From: Vanessa cardui
Taxonomy: Eukaryota > Arthropoda > Insecta > Lepidoptera > Nymphalidae
NCBI RefSeq assembly: GCF_905220365.1
Contig: NC_061143.1
Location: forward strand, 8,494,001 to 8,558,000
Direction of reading: 5' to 3'
Length of the DNA: 64,000 nt
Shown: one piece after another, positions 13,140-23,899 of the stretch
Numbering within the stretch: the first letter of the stretch is position 1
Layout: every line of letters starts with the position of its first letter
Position numbers and translations under genes: made by a program
The notes under the pieces: generated by a model
Database searches by the model: none
What the model saw: the letters and a program-made list of their open reading frames with translations, nothing else
What the model was told of the DNA's origin: nothing

Positions 13140-13550
13140 AAATTGCTCTACAGATTTTGATGCGGTTTTTTAACAGATATATTTGCTTATTATCTTTAAA
13201 ATGACATTAAAAAATAGAACATAAAGTGCGTTCTATTTTTGAATCTCAATAACCCGGCCACATAAAACGACCACTTAGATAATACAACTCAGATTTAAAT
13301 AGTAGAGAAATAAAAATAAATTAAATCAGAGCAGGAACATAAGATATCACTACAAATGTATGCTAAACTCTTTAAAACTAAGAAACGAATTTTGATCCGG
13401 TTATTTTTAATATATAGAGTGATTCGAGAGGAAGATTTTTGTATATAATACATGGACAATATAGTAAAGAAACACCGACAATTTTAGAAGCTTCCAATGT
13501 GATGTCGTAAATAAAAATAAAATCTGTAGTATATTTAGTAACAGTATTTC
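13140..13550 (+). mobile_element. Composite Helitron-like family H copy
   Basis: In the opposite orientation to the copies at 29.9-31.7 kb. It matches family H at 13345-13550 (for example ACATGGACAATATAGTAAAG and CCTCTCGAAT on its reverse) and again at 13140-13172 (GATTTTGATGCGGTTTTTTA). Between these lies a 165-bp block (13181-13345) that also adjoins the family H copy at 31671-31830. That block contains a near-perfect hairpin at 13206-13244. Confidence 0.55.
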
Positions 13551-13882
13551 ACCTGTCTATGATAATATAACATTCACAAGCAATAAGCGTCAAAATAGTG
13601 TATCTTATGTTATCGCAAGTGTGTTTCGAAGTGAGATTACGGAATAGTACTGCTGAAAGCAATTCTAGTGAGCGAGAGCACATAAGCTTTGCTCGTATGA
13701 TCTCTTGTGACACATGGCACTGAAACACCTAAACATCTTACGTTGGATAAGTATAGACCTAACATTATCATATTAATAACTATTTGTATCAATTTGTATT
13801 CGTTTAAAAACTAATTGTAAAATATAGTATCGTGATAATTCGAAAGGATAGCGTAGAGAATATTTCAATAATGATTCATTTG

Positions 13883-13884
<2 letters not shown>

Positions 13885-13963
<79 letters not shown>

Positions 13964-14001
13964 AATATATATATATATATATATACTAATATATATATAT
14001 T
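13885..14001. repeat. (TA)n microsatellite
   Basis: About 115 bases of almost uninterrupted TA dinucleotide, broken near 13958 by AATATATAAAT and near 13986 by CTAA. Likely length-variable. Confidence 0.95.
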
Positions 14002-14059
14002 AGTAGCAAATAGCCCCGACTTGGCAAAGGTGCTTGATATGTACCGTTATAATATGATC

Positions 14060-14290
14060 AAATTACCTAAAATCATTGTAAATTGTAGCCTATGTATTAT
14101 TCTAATGTATAACGTAAATCACTGTAAAATTTCATCTGAATTCGTTCAGTAGTTTTTTTGAAAGAATAACAAACATACATACATCCATCCTCACTAACTT
14201 TGGTATTTATAATATAAGTAGGATTACCTACTAATCATACCTACTAATATTATAAATACCAAAGTTAGTGAGGTGGATGTATGTATGTAT
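14060..14290. mobile_element. Two Helitron-like 5' ends head to head
   Basis: A minus-strand element ends at about 14223 and a plus-strand fragment begins near 14236. Both show the 5' block CCTACTAATATTATAAATACC on their own strand, then CAAAGTTAGTGAGG and a GTATGTATG run. Together they form inverted arms of about 48 bases (14175-14223 and 14241-14288) with a 17-base spacer. The left member also keeps TTCGTTCAGTAGTTTTTTTG, as family F elements do. Neither has coding capacity. Confidence 0.5.
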
Positions 14291-15040
14291 AGTATGACAG
14301 TAATTTGTAACATCAAATGATCTCTTTAAATGTATTGAATGTATTAGCTTGTTCTGTATGCATACAAAATTGAAATGAAACTAAATCAGTGGTAACTATG
14401 TTTTTGTAAAGTAGCTTTATTTTATTCATTTGAGATACAAGAACAGTACGAGATATAATTAAAGTTGTCAGCTTCAGTTATACCTTACCTTCAGTAGAAA
14501 TTCATTGATTTATATAAAAAAATAGAAAATAAAAGTGAACAAATGAGATAATACGATAAGTTGAAAGTGGATTACTGAGAATTTAATGTTTGGTATATAA
14601 GTCGGCGAGCTATTGTCATAGCTGTAATATTATAATGTCGTAAGTGACATTACAATTGTAGGTAATTTTGTCCGTCTCATATAAAGCAACGATTTCACTT
14701 AAATTATATCACGTGACAACATAATAACTGCCATGTCCATATAAAACCAACTCAGTCGTATCTCAGCAAACCAGCTGTTCATCAGACAATGTACAGTCTT
14801 AGCGATACTTAAAAAACTGATGAGATTTCGATCGAAACAAATGTTTACATATTCCCTTTACCCCGTTACCTATATTCTTTTATTGGTAATTATTTTTATT
14901 TTATGGTGTTACGACTTCTGGTTTATTGGTACAAGGTGTATTTGTTTAACATAAATTAAATGATGTAACAGTTCGCTATTTCTGTATCGTACCTTATTCT
15001 GTAAGACCTGAAATGGGGCAGTTGATATCATACGTTGATT

Positions 15041-15186
15041 TAAATCAAATTAATTTTATTCAAGTAAACTTTACAATGAAGCGTTTTTGAATCGTTAATA
15101 ATTAAATAATACCACCGTTTCGGAAAGCAGCTTCTAGCGAGAAGAAACAGCAAGAAACACGCATAGTTGGTCTTTTCAAATAAACA
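15041..15186 (-). repeat. Repeat D, retroelement 3' end
   Basis: Minus-strand copy ending in a TTACTTGAATAAAAT...TTTGATTTAAATCA tail, with the body words TTCGCTAGAAGCTGC-like and GTTTCTTGCTG. It is the more diverged of two copies lying side by side. Confidence 0.55.
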
Positions 15187-15214
15187 GATTTACATTTGAG
15201 AAGGTTACCTGAAT

Positions 15215-15380
15215 CAAAGACAAAATTAAAATCAAAATATACGTTATTCAAGTAGCCTTTTTACATACACTTTTGTATCGTCATTTAACAAACTATATTA
15301 AGTAAGCACCGGTTCGGGATGCAGATTCTACCGAGAAGAACTGACAAGAAACTCAGCAGGTACACTATTTCAACATTTAA
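15215..15380 (-). repeat. Repeat D, better preserved copy
   Basis: Minus strand. The tail reads ACTTGAATAACGTATATTTT then GATTTT. The body contains CTGCTGAGTTTCTTGTCAG and TTCTTCTCGGTAGAATCTGC. Repeat C has inserted directly next to its far end at 15388. Confidence 0.65.
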
Positions 15381-15387
15381 AAATTAG

Positions 15388-15680
15388 TTTTTTTTTTTAT
15401 GTTATAGGTTGGCGGACGAGCATATGGGCCACCTGATGGTAAGTGGTCACCATCGCCCATAGACATTAACGCTGTAAGAATTATTAACTATTCCTTACAT
15501 CGTCAATGAGCCACCAACCTTGGGAACTAAGATGTTATGTCCCTTGTGCCTGTAGTTACACTGGCTCACTCACCCTTCAGACCGGAACACAACAATACTG
15601 AGTACTGTTGTTTGGCGGTAGAATAACTGATGAGTGGGTGGTACCTACCCAGACGGGCTTGCACAAAGCCCTAGCACCAA
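15388..15680 (-). mobile_element. Repeat C, full length and young
   Basis: A ~290-bp unit that on the minus strand starts TGGTGCTAGGGCTTTGTGC and ends at a poly(A) tract (poly-T at 15388-15398). Candidate target duplications are AAAAATTAGTT (15379-15389) and AAAAGTTAGTT (15682-15692), with one mismatch. Poly(A) plus duplications indicate retroposition. It is either a SINE without an obvious tRNA head or a LINE 3' end of fixed length. It is almost identical to the 63.6-kb copy. Confidence 0.8.
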
Positions 15681-15716
15681 GAAAAGTTAGTTAGTTAGTT
15701 AGTTCGTTAGTTAAAT
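15681..15716. repeat. (TTAG)n short tandem repeat
   Basis: Runs of GTTA units (AAGTTAGTTAGTTAGTTAG and a CGTTAG variant) abut repeat C. The array may have grown from the target-site duplication. Confidence 0.85.
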
Positions 15717-17984
15717 ACAATTATGTATGTATGTAATGTATCCAGCCTGGATGTCAACAAGTGTTAGCTCCACTTTTTATCATCTATATAATATTGTATA
15801 CATATTGTATAAATATAATATAATCTCGTATTGAGTTTTGGTGGTTTTCATCTGCTTGATTTCTATATATAATTCATTTCATGCTTGGCTGTGAATAAAT
15901 TGAGCATGTGTTAAATTATGGAAATCCACTAACTCTCTTTGGTGGTAAGTACATCTTAATAAAACAAATGGAAGTGACAAGGCGGTAAAGGAAGGCTTTG
16001 TTATACGTATAAAAATACAACAAAACACAAACAAAGAAAATATATATACATGGTCAGTTATAAGAGTAATATTATTAGTATATTACTTTAATATTTCTGT
16101 AAAACAACACTATTAATGCAGTCGGCAATCACTACATATACATAGCTATATCTCATAAAATATAAAGAGATATAAAGGTTCTGTATACCAGTACTTCAGG
16201 TTAGTTTACTATAAGTAATAATCATTTTCAAAGAACCGTATTAGTAGTTTTTGTGTTGGAACAGAAACGCAATGTACAAACACGATTTTCCTCTTATGAT
16301 AAAAATATATGTAATCTTTTAACACATACCTATAAAAAAAACGGTACAGTTTATCTTTTGTAATATCAGTATAGATTAATAAAATTAGATTTTGAAATAA
16401 TGCTTTTGACAAAGTTTTTATATATCTATGATCTAAAAAGACAAAGGACGTAAGTGCTATATTTTTTGAAATATGTATAAAAAAGAAAACTTCGTTCCGT
16501 TACAGTTTTGTAACAGAATTTAAAACTTACATTGTATGAAGATACCAGTTTGTGACCGATTTGAGCTGATCATGCGGCGTATCTTATTGTCATGATATCT
16601 GAGCACCTAACGGATTGGAAGGCATTTGCACCTGTGCTTCCAAGTCATAAGTTAACAGCGTTTGATGACATATTATAAAAAAAAAATCACAGATTATGAA
16701 AGGAAAATGACATTTACAAAATGCAGATTAAATATGTAAATTATTGATTCTATTTTCAAACTTAATTGAGACGAAAATATTTTATTATGATTGTATCAGA
16801 TGTATTCAATATAGTTAAATTGTAACGGAGTTATTTAAAAATCGAACGGTTTCACGTCAAAGCCTCGTTGAATGATAGATAGATAAATAGTATCTTTGTA
16901 GTTTTTAGATGTATAGGAACATTAAAGACAAAAAAAATTATTCGTCACGGTTTCAATAGCGGAAGAGTTAAGATAAATATTAGTTGTATTTTCAGCGTCA
17001 GTTTAGCTAAAGAAAAATCTCTGTATATATAAGTAAAATACGCCTTTGAATAAGTGTATACATACATATAAACCTTATGAGTGTAATGACTTGAATTATT
17101 TATTAAATGGTATTCCATTTTTGAAAAAAATGTATACTGTTATAGCTAGTATATTTTATGAATAATTTGGACCATACCCAAACCGATTTTTTAAGGGTAG
17201 TGCGGGCGTACAAGGTGATATCGCAGATTTCGTCAACTCTCAGAAAGGTGCAGAGAACTGTGGGAATAAAATGTCTCTCAATGAATCGGAAACGAGTAAG
17301 GTGCTTACCGCTATTCCTGGGAGATAAGGTGCTCAATATATTTCCTCACAAAAAAAAGTTTAATGAGAAAGTATTCATTTACATTTTACGTTTACTAACT
17401 TTCGTAATTACTTGACACATTCTCTCACAAAAATATATTTAATTATTTTCGGACATTTTATTTTACTTCAAAATATCTACAATATTTCTTTGTCGGCTTT
17501 ACAGTCTTAGATATAATACAAATATAATTATTATTTGAGTATTTTTTTATTTACCGGCATTATTATTTTATTTTTACTTAGTAACACGATTTGAATTTAA
17601 TCTTATGATTTAAATGAACTCAATTTTAGTGATTTAAAAGAATAAGGCTCTCACGTTTTTTTAATTGTCTGGTTTAAAATGTATTCCGAAAGTGCAAATA
17701 TTTAGTTAATACAATTATCATATATTATATTTAACATCGATTCTGTTTTATGAATAAATCATCTACTTTTCACGGCATTGTATTGAATAATGAATACATT
17801 CATTAATTTCAAGATTTAAAAACACATGTATCGCCTGATAAAAGATTATATAGACCATAAAGAAGGGTAAAAGTCTTGTTTGATGCTTGAAAGTTGAAAA
17901 TGGAATTTCCAATGGATCAATAATATTTAAATTTAATTACATATGTTATTTAAGTATCGGAAAGGTCTAGTTTCTGAGTTTTAT
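15717..17984. other. AT-rich DNA, no supported gene
   Basis: No feature I can support. At 17158-17415 there is an 85-codon plus-strand frame with a 77-codon frame on the other strand. The segment has slightly raised GC but no recognisable motif or splice context, so I do not call it coding. Confidence 0.4.
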
Positions 17985-18118
17985 GTTTGTTCTTCTTCAA
18001 AGAATATATGCATATTCCAAACCAGTGGTGCGTTTAAATTTTAATTAGGCTTTTAAATCGACGATCCAAAAGTACTCGTAAGCGTCTGCTTGAATAAAGT
18101 ATATTTTGATTTGATTAC
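17985..18118 (+). repeat. Repeat D copy
   Basis: Plus-strand copy containing CCAAACCAGTGGTGCG, then GACGATCCAAAAGTACTCGT and the tail TGAATAAAGTATATTTTGAT. 5' truncated, as the others are. Confidence 0.65.
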
Positions 18119-20068
18119 ATAAATTCGCATTTCGAATCGACGATAAAACTGCCAAAATACAAATTGTAAGTAGTATATCGATGCATCGATTGCAGTCTGC
18201 AATCAATTAAAAAAAAGGTTTTTAACACCAGCTGCTTGTCAAAGGAGCTTGATAAATTATGCGCGAGACACGAAAAATCTTAAAAAATGCCAAAAAACAA
18301 AAGCACATGCGACACTAATCACTCGCTGCCGATTTTTATGAACGGATATACGACATCCGAACGGAAATTGGCACCTCTTTGTGTTTCCAACCGTGTACAT
18401 TTTTAAATTCATAAACCTATTCCTATTTCGACGCCGTAAGATTTAATTTTCGAACGCATTCTTTTTTCGAACTCGCATAACAAAAATTGTAAAGTCATAG
18501 TAAAAACGTAAAAATTAAAAAATTTTTAGGTGATTTTTTTAATTTTGTAGGTCAATTTTTTGTTATCAATTTATTATGCAGATGCGTTTTAAAAAATATG
18601 AAGCTTAAGAGATGTGGCAGATGTATGGAAGACCTTGAAGATGTTTGGCGAAAAAAAAATACAAACACCTTTGCTTAGATATCCATCAGGCATTTTTTTA
18701 AGATGTTACTTATGAGTGTTTCGGAACATTTGTAGGTACATATGTACATGATCTTGAGTTGATTGCAAATAAGTATACTAAAATAATTGTATGTAATTAT
18801 AAATTTTATGTCAAAAAAAAAACAATCATAGTAGTTAATGTTACAAGTTTGTTACTGTGTTATGTGTATTATATGTTTTTACATCTTTTTTTTACAAAAA
18901 CTTAAACGACTTTTTGTATAAATTGTATTTAAATTAAATCCAATGAAATTAGTTAAGTTAAGCAAAGAATTTCACTTCAATGAAAATAATCCTAAACTCA
19001 TCATCATCTTAAAATACATTGACTACAATATAAATAGCGGTCCAAAATAATGTTCTTAGCGAAATAGCCATCACGACACGCGTCCGAACTTACACGAACA
19101 TTTACGAAGAAAGACGAAGACTTTTGCTAAAACGTCGAGATATTACCTCTTTAAGTTATTATAGGCCTTACTTAAAAGGATTAAGGTTTATTTATCGATG
19201 ACGATATAATTTAAAATAGTACCGTGTCATAGCAAAGCGTAGAGCAGATGTGTTTCACACAGTTTCGAGTAAGTTTGTATCATTATGAAATGTTTTTTTT
19301 TTTTTCTTGAGGAAGACATATGCAGCTCAAGACGCCAGGTAGGAAGCTGCAGATGTCCGTGTTCTGTGTTTGGTCACTCTTAGTGAATGGTGGCCTTGTA
19401 CTTTCAAATGTAAATTATAACTATCTTGAAAATTTTAGTAAGTTATTTTAAGACATACATTAATTGCAGCTTTAAAATTATATTTAAATTCGTTGAAACT
19501 AATTTAATACTTAACTAAGTTAAAACTACACGAAGCTGCTTAGACAATCGTATTGCATTAAAGAAAATAAAAAAACAATAAATTATTTTTTAATAGGTTA
19601 AGTTAAAAATAATTGTGCTTAAAAACACATATACACACATATTATAGATTGCGTTTGCTTGAGCAAAATAATGGCCACACGAAAATCAAGGACAACACGC
19701 CTGAGAAGACAAGACAGATTTAAAAAAAATAATTAAATGTCAATTAATTATATTAAAGTTTTTCATATGTGCTTCCGTATTTGTTTAATGTTTGTTAATT
19801 ATGTGAACAATAATATAATTAGGCTTGTAAAGATTATTTTGGTGATATGGACCAGAATTATTTTTTTGCACAGAGACATAAAAATCAGGAACATTTTTTA
19901 CATTTCATTTTTAATGAACGCACATAAAGCCTGTGAATGATAAATTGTCATTGTTTAAAATTTACTTTAATTACATCTTAGATTCATATAAAGATAATAA
20001 ATAATTAATGAATTGTCTGTTTTTTGTTAATATTTTTAAATCATTCATTATAACCTATACTGATATTA
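18119..20068. other. AT-rich DNA, stacked palindromes near 18.18 kb
   Basis: No gene seen. Two overlapping perfect dyads lie at 18177-18190 (ATCGATGCATCGAT) and 18188-18204 (GATTGCAG-T-CTGCAATC). The rest is simple sequence with poly-T near 19298-19310. Confidence 0.4.
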
Positions 20069-20070
20069 TA

Positions 20071-20099
20071 CAGGGTGGGCCAAGAATTCGTTAACATTT
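20071..20099 (+). repeat. Left terminal inverted repeat of mariner-like element
   Basis: Begins CAGGGTGGGCCAAGAATTCG right after TA. It pairs with the inverted right end and is the expected transposase-binding end. Confidence 0.93.
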
Positions 20100-20185
20100 A
20101 AATCTAAAATCCCGCGCAAACGAAAGCAGTGCGGGGCGCGGGAAGGGTTCTTGCCGCTAGTTTGTTTCTTGGAAATTTAGCCATA

Positions 20186-21274
20186 ATGGATCGCTTCACA
20201 GGACCACAACGTGCTTTTTGTGTAAAACAGTTTTATTTAAACAACAGTTCACTTATTATTGCGAAGCGCTTATTTCGAGTTGAATACAATTTACATGACT
20301 TAAGTCAGTGTCCAAGTGCTCCTTTAATAAAGAAATGGGTTAAGAAGTTCGAAGAGACGGGATCTATACTAAATGTGAAGCAAACCGGCGGCCCGCGGTC
20401 TTCTCGGAGTGAAGAGAATGTGCTGTAAGTTTCCGCTTCTGTTAGACGTGATCCTGACTTATCGACGCGCAAACGTTCGGCTGAATTAGGAATACCCCGC
20501 ACATCATTACGCCGTATTTTGAAATAGGATTTAAAATTACATCCATACAAGATTCACATAGTGTAGGAACTAAAGCCGAATGATTTAAATTTGCGCATGT
20601 TCTATGCCGAAACAATGTTAAATCGATTCAGTAATTTTAACATCGTCTTGTTTTCAGACGAAGCAAATTTTCACCTCAACGGACAAGTATACAAACAAAA
20701 TTGTAGGTATTGGAGCAATGAAAATTCTAAATCTAAACACGAGAGGCCACTTCATTCGCCAAAGGTAACTGTATGGGCTGCAATTTCTGCAAAAGGAATT
20801 ATTGGACCCTACTTCTTTGAAGATTTTCACGGTCATTCGGTTACTGTTAATTCTGCTAAATATTTGAAAATGTTACGAGAGTTTTTAGCACTGAACCTAC
20901 TGGAATTTGCTGGCTACAACCGAAACACATGGTTTCAACAAGATGGAGCGACTTGTCACACATCAAATCAGTACCTGCTCGTAGTCAAAGAAATGTTTCT
21001 GGAAAAGTTGATTTCTAGTCGAGGCGACATTCCGTGGCCACCCAGGAGTCCAGATCTATCCCCAGCAAACTTCTTTTTATGGAGTTATTTCAAGAGTCGT
21101 GTCTATATCAATAAACCAAAAACACTACGTCAACTAAAGGACAAAATCACTGAAGAAATGTCAACGATCTCGCAGTCTCTGTGTCGACGAGTATTTGAAA
21201 ATTTTGGCGCTCGCTTAGAATAGTGTAAAAAACGAAACGGTGGTCATTTAGATGATATTATTTTTAAAAAGTAA
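20186..21274 (+). pseudogene. Mariner-like transposase, four in-frame stops
   Basis: Decayed transposase of the IS630/Tc1/mariner superfamily, which cuts the element out and inserts it at TA. The ATG at 20186 opens MDRFTGPQRAFCVKQF, an N-terminal helix-turn-helix DNA-binding region. The catalytic part shows FSDEANF (first acidic residue), WFQQDGATCH (second) and RSPDLSP (third). I count 36 residues between the second and third aspartates, a DDxD rather than DDxE triad. Stops occur at 20426-20428 (TAA), 20525-20527 (TAG), 20564-20566 (TAG) and 21221-21223 (TAG). The phase never shifts, and codons after the last stop still read GGHLDDIIFKK to a final TAA at 21272, the sort of C-terminus I recall for this insect family. 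Full span is 362 codons, close to family size. Substitutions without indels point to modest age. Confidence 0.92.
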
Positions 21275-21350
21275 ATTCCGGTAAATCCTCTTTCTATTAA
21301 ATAAACAATAATTTAAATATGTCAATGGGTTTTTTTTTTACATTATTTTC

Positions 21351-21379
21351 AAATGTTTACTAATTCATGGCCCACCCTG
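21351..21379 (-). repeat. Right terminal inverted repeat of mariner-like element
   Basis: Reads on the minus strand CAGGGTGGGCCATGAATTAG and is followed by the TA duplication at 21380-21381. Confidence 0.93.
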
Positions 21380-21381
21380 TA

Positions 21382-21857
21382 GATGTGAAACAACCTTATC
21401 ATAGTTAATCTTCTGAACCGATTTAGATGGTATTTGGTAATTAAATAGTTTGAGTCGGGGAGGACATTGTCTTACGACATACATTTTGAATTTACTTCTG
21501 AAATTGTAGTAGTATGTATGTATGGATGGGGGTTATGTGTTGCAGGTGAAGTTTTATTTATTTCGCTTTCATATATATTATATGTTACTTATTATAATGA
21601 AATTTACGATAAGTTATTATTTTTAACGTGCTTAAGCATATTCGAATTTTAGCCGTAGGAGGGGAGACAAACAATAACAACTTTGACCTTGAACTGATAT
21701 GACGTCATTGTTCGACATCTTAATAATCTATAGCGTCATATCAATATGCCAGTTTATATGACGGTGTCGCTCTTATTTAAACTATGAATGTAAAGTTAAG
21801 TTGGATAAGTAGTAATTAGATACATAATAAATAAAGACATATTAACCAAAGCATTTA
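21382..21857. other. AT-rich DNA, no feature seen
   Basis: Nothing recognisable except a perfect cAMP-response-type site TGACGTCA near 21700. The short open frames are unsupported. Confidence 0.4.
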
Positions 21858-22020
21858 TAACTCTTGATGTCGGCGGTGAAGGAAAACATCTAGAGGCTAC
21901 CTGCGTGTGTCTAGTTTCAAAGAAATTCTGCCACATGTGAATCCACCTAACTCCTAACCTTCAAATGTAGAGGAGGCCTTTGCCCAGCAATGGGAAGTTT
22001 ACAGGCTGTTATTATTGTTT
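21858..22020 (+). mobile_element. SINE A, 5' truncated
   Basis: Lacks the tRNA-like head. It starts within the conserved GGCGGTGAAGGAAAACAT block and keeps ATTCTGCCACATGTG, GAGGAGGCCTTTGCCCAGCA and the TTTACAGGCTGTTATTATTG tail. Confidence 0.72.
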
Positions 22021-23500
22021 ATTAAAAACATGTTTGGAGTGCATAAGCTATCAGAAAATCGTGTGGAATATGTATGGGTGTCTAAGATTTTTTATCCTCT
22101 CATCGTGGTTTCTTGGAAGAAAAAACACTGAGCACCTATTACGAAGCCACAGGAATAGGTTTTTATTTTTTCGAAGGTTTTTTTTAAAAGATTTCTTCAG
22201 CACGGCACGTACCAAATGTCGGCGACAGATGTGCACGTGTTTTCGAGATCATTTCGCGAATTCTTAAAGCAGATGCCTCAACATGCTGGGACAATGCAAG
22301 TGTAACTTTAGAAATCTATGTCAGATACACCCTTTTCAATCTGAGACAATAATTTATTAAGCGAAAATATACCTTATTGAAAACATATAAGGCGCATATT
22401 CGTTTAAAAGAAAACTTTGCCTAATATTTATTTAGAAATCTATACTTTGATTGTTTTCGGCTTCTGAGAAAATAATTAGCTCATTAATTTTGATCATATC
22501 TAGTACTAGATATCTTTACTTTAAAAGAATAAATATTTATGACATTAAAAGCTTACGGACAGTATGGACGGCTATAAGGAACATAGTCGCTAAAATATAT
22601 GAACAATTATCAGTGGAGCACCTGACTGCGACAAGATTAAAAAGAAGTACAAGATTCTACCTACGTCAATGAAAAGGCGATTCTATAATAACAAAGCGTA
22701 TTGTACCAATGGCATAAGGTTGGCACTTTATTGTAATTTTCAAAATAATATTCTTTTTGATATCGGTTAGATAAAAATATAAATGAAGTTCTATATACTA
22801 TTACTTATTGGTAAATTCGGAAAAAGTGATAAAATACAATTTTAGAATTTATTAATAACAAACCAACAATATAATTGTTGATATAACACAGTTATATACT
22901 TTATAATGTGAGACGCAGCCCTATTTTACTGCGATTTTACGCTTTAATACACCGCTGTGATAGTAAAGAATGTTACGAAATGAGCAAAACTATACTTAAG
23001 CATACTGATATTTAGAATAATGATGATTGTTATAAAATAAATAATAATAAGTTATACACTATACAATGTCATAGATAAAAATTATCTAATAATGTAAAGT
23101 AAAATTATAATGTATAAAAAAATATTGCAGAAATAAATTTATAATTTGTTATATGTTTAAAATACTGATACAATTTTTACGTACGATTAAGATCACAAAT
23201 TGGTGGAGCTATCTTATTCACTTCTTTTTGATACACTGGCAAAAGGTTAAGTAGCTAAAGTTTATATAAATTTTAATATTTCTCCAAACTTATCAATCAA
23301 CTTTATATATTTTGGTAACTTATCTTAATAACCCATGTTATTTAGTGCCAATAGTCAGGATCTAAATATTTTAATGATAAGCCCTTTTTTTAAACGTGTC
23401 AGAGATCAACATTGCACACAAATTCCTATATAAAAGAAATCGATTAAATTAATTTATTGTAGTATTTTTTGAGATAATTGTGTAAGGTTTCAGTGACGAC
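22021..23500. other. AT-rich DNA, no supported gene
   Basis: I see no supported gene or repeat. The overlapping 95- and 61-codon frames on opposite strands near 22.0-22.25 kb begin inside the SINE and look like chance. Confidence 0.45.
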
Positions 23501-23515
23501 AATCTTATACACAAG

Positions 23516-23572
23516 CATCCACTCGGGCCAAATTGTCTTTTGATCCGAGTGGACAATTGGGGCATTTGCACG
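23516..23572. repeat. Hairpin-forming inverted repeat
   Basis: TCCACTCGG near 23519 pairs with CCGAGTGGA near 23544, a perfect 9-bp stem. An outer AAATTG/CAATT pairing also appears. It lies just left of another inverted repeat and may be part of the same decayed element. Confidence 0.45.
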
Positions 23573-23707
23573 GATAATTATAAATATGTCAATCTATATG
23601 CTTAAATAAGTTATTTTTAAAACGTGGACAAGATTTTATTGTGCATATTAATCGGTCCATTTAGAATGTTTTTTAAGTGCTTTTTAAGTTTCGATTATTT
23701 GTGCAGG

Positions 23708-23892
23708 CCGGTTTGCGCAGTCAAGTCGCTATACATTTTTTAAACATCTTTTGCTAGACATTTATAAATATGCACAATTAAACTATGCACTTAAAATCCA
23801 TGGCACTGTAGATTTCAAGAGATTTAAATGTTTGCGTTTGTGCGAACAACTGTTTAATTCTTTAAATGCATGCGCTTAACTGTGCAAACCGG
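23708..23892. mobile_element. Small inverted-repeat (foldback/MITE-like) element
   Basis: The left end CCGGTTTGCGCAGTCAAG and the inverted right end CCGGTTTGCACAGTTAAG match at 16 of 18 positions. Weaker similarity runs about 15 bases further in. The 185-bp interior repeats TATGCAC-type words. No open frame and no clear target duplication, so the superfamily is undetermined. Confidence 0.45.
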
Positions 23893-23899
23893 TTTATAT

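Larger units (their letters stand above)
20071..21379 (+). mobile_element. Mariner-like (Tc1/mariner superfamily) transposon
   Basis: A 1309-bp element bounded by terminal inverted repeats. The left end reads CAGGGTGGGCCAAGAATT..., and the right end, inverted, reads CAGGGTGGGCCATGAATT.... The repeats match over about 28 bases with three or four differences. A TA dinucleotide flanks it at 20069-20070 and 21380-21381, the hallmark target duplication of this superfamily. One transposase frame runs left to right but is broken by in-frame stops, so the copy cannot move itself. It may still be mobilised if a relative supplies transposase. No second element with these ends is in the window. Confidence 0.95.

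Noticed and set aside
13885..14001. (TA)n tract as a satellite or origin
   Set aside because: A single short microsatellite; nothing else suggests a centromere or an origin.
15681..15716. TTAG units as insect telomere (TTAGG)n
   Set aside because: The unit is four bases, TTAG/GTTA, and directly abuts a retroposed repeat.
17103..17415. Overlapping frames on both strands with raised GC
   Set aside because: No family motif or splice signal was seen, so I could not choose a strand.
20305..20836. Minus-strand frames inside the mariner-like element
   Set aside because: Antisense shadows of the transposase.
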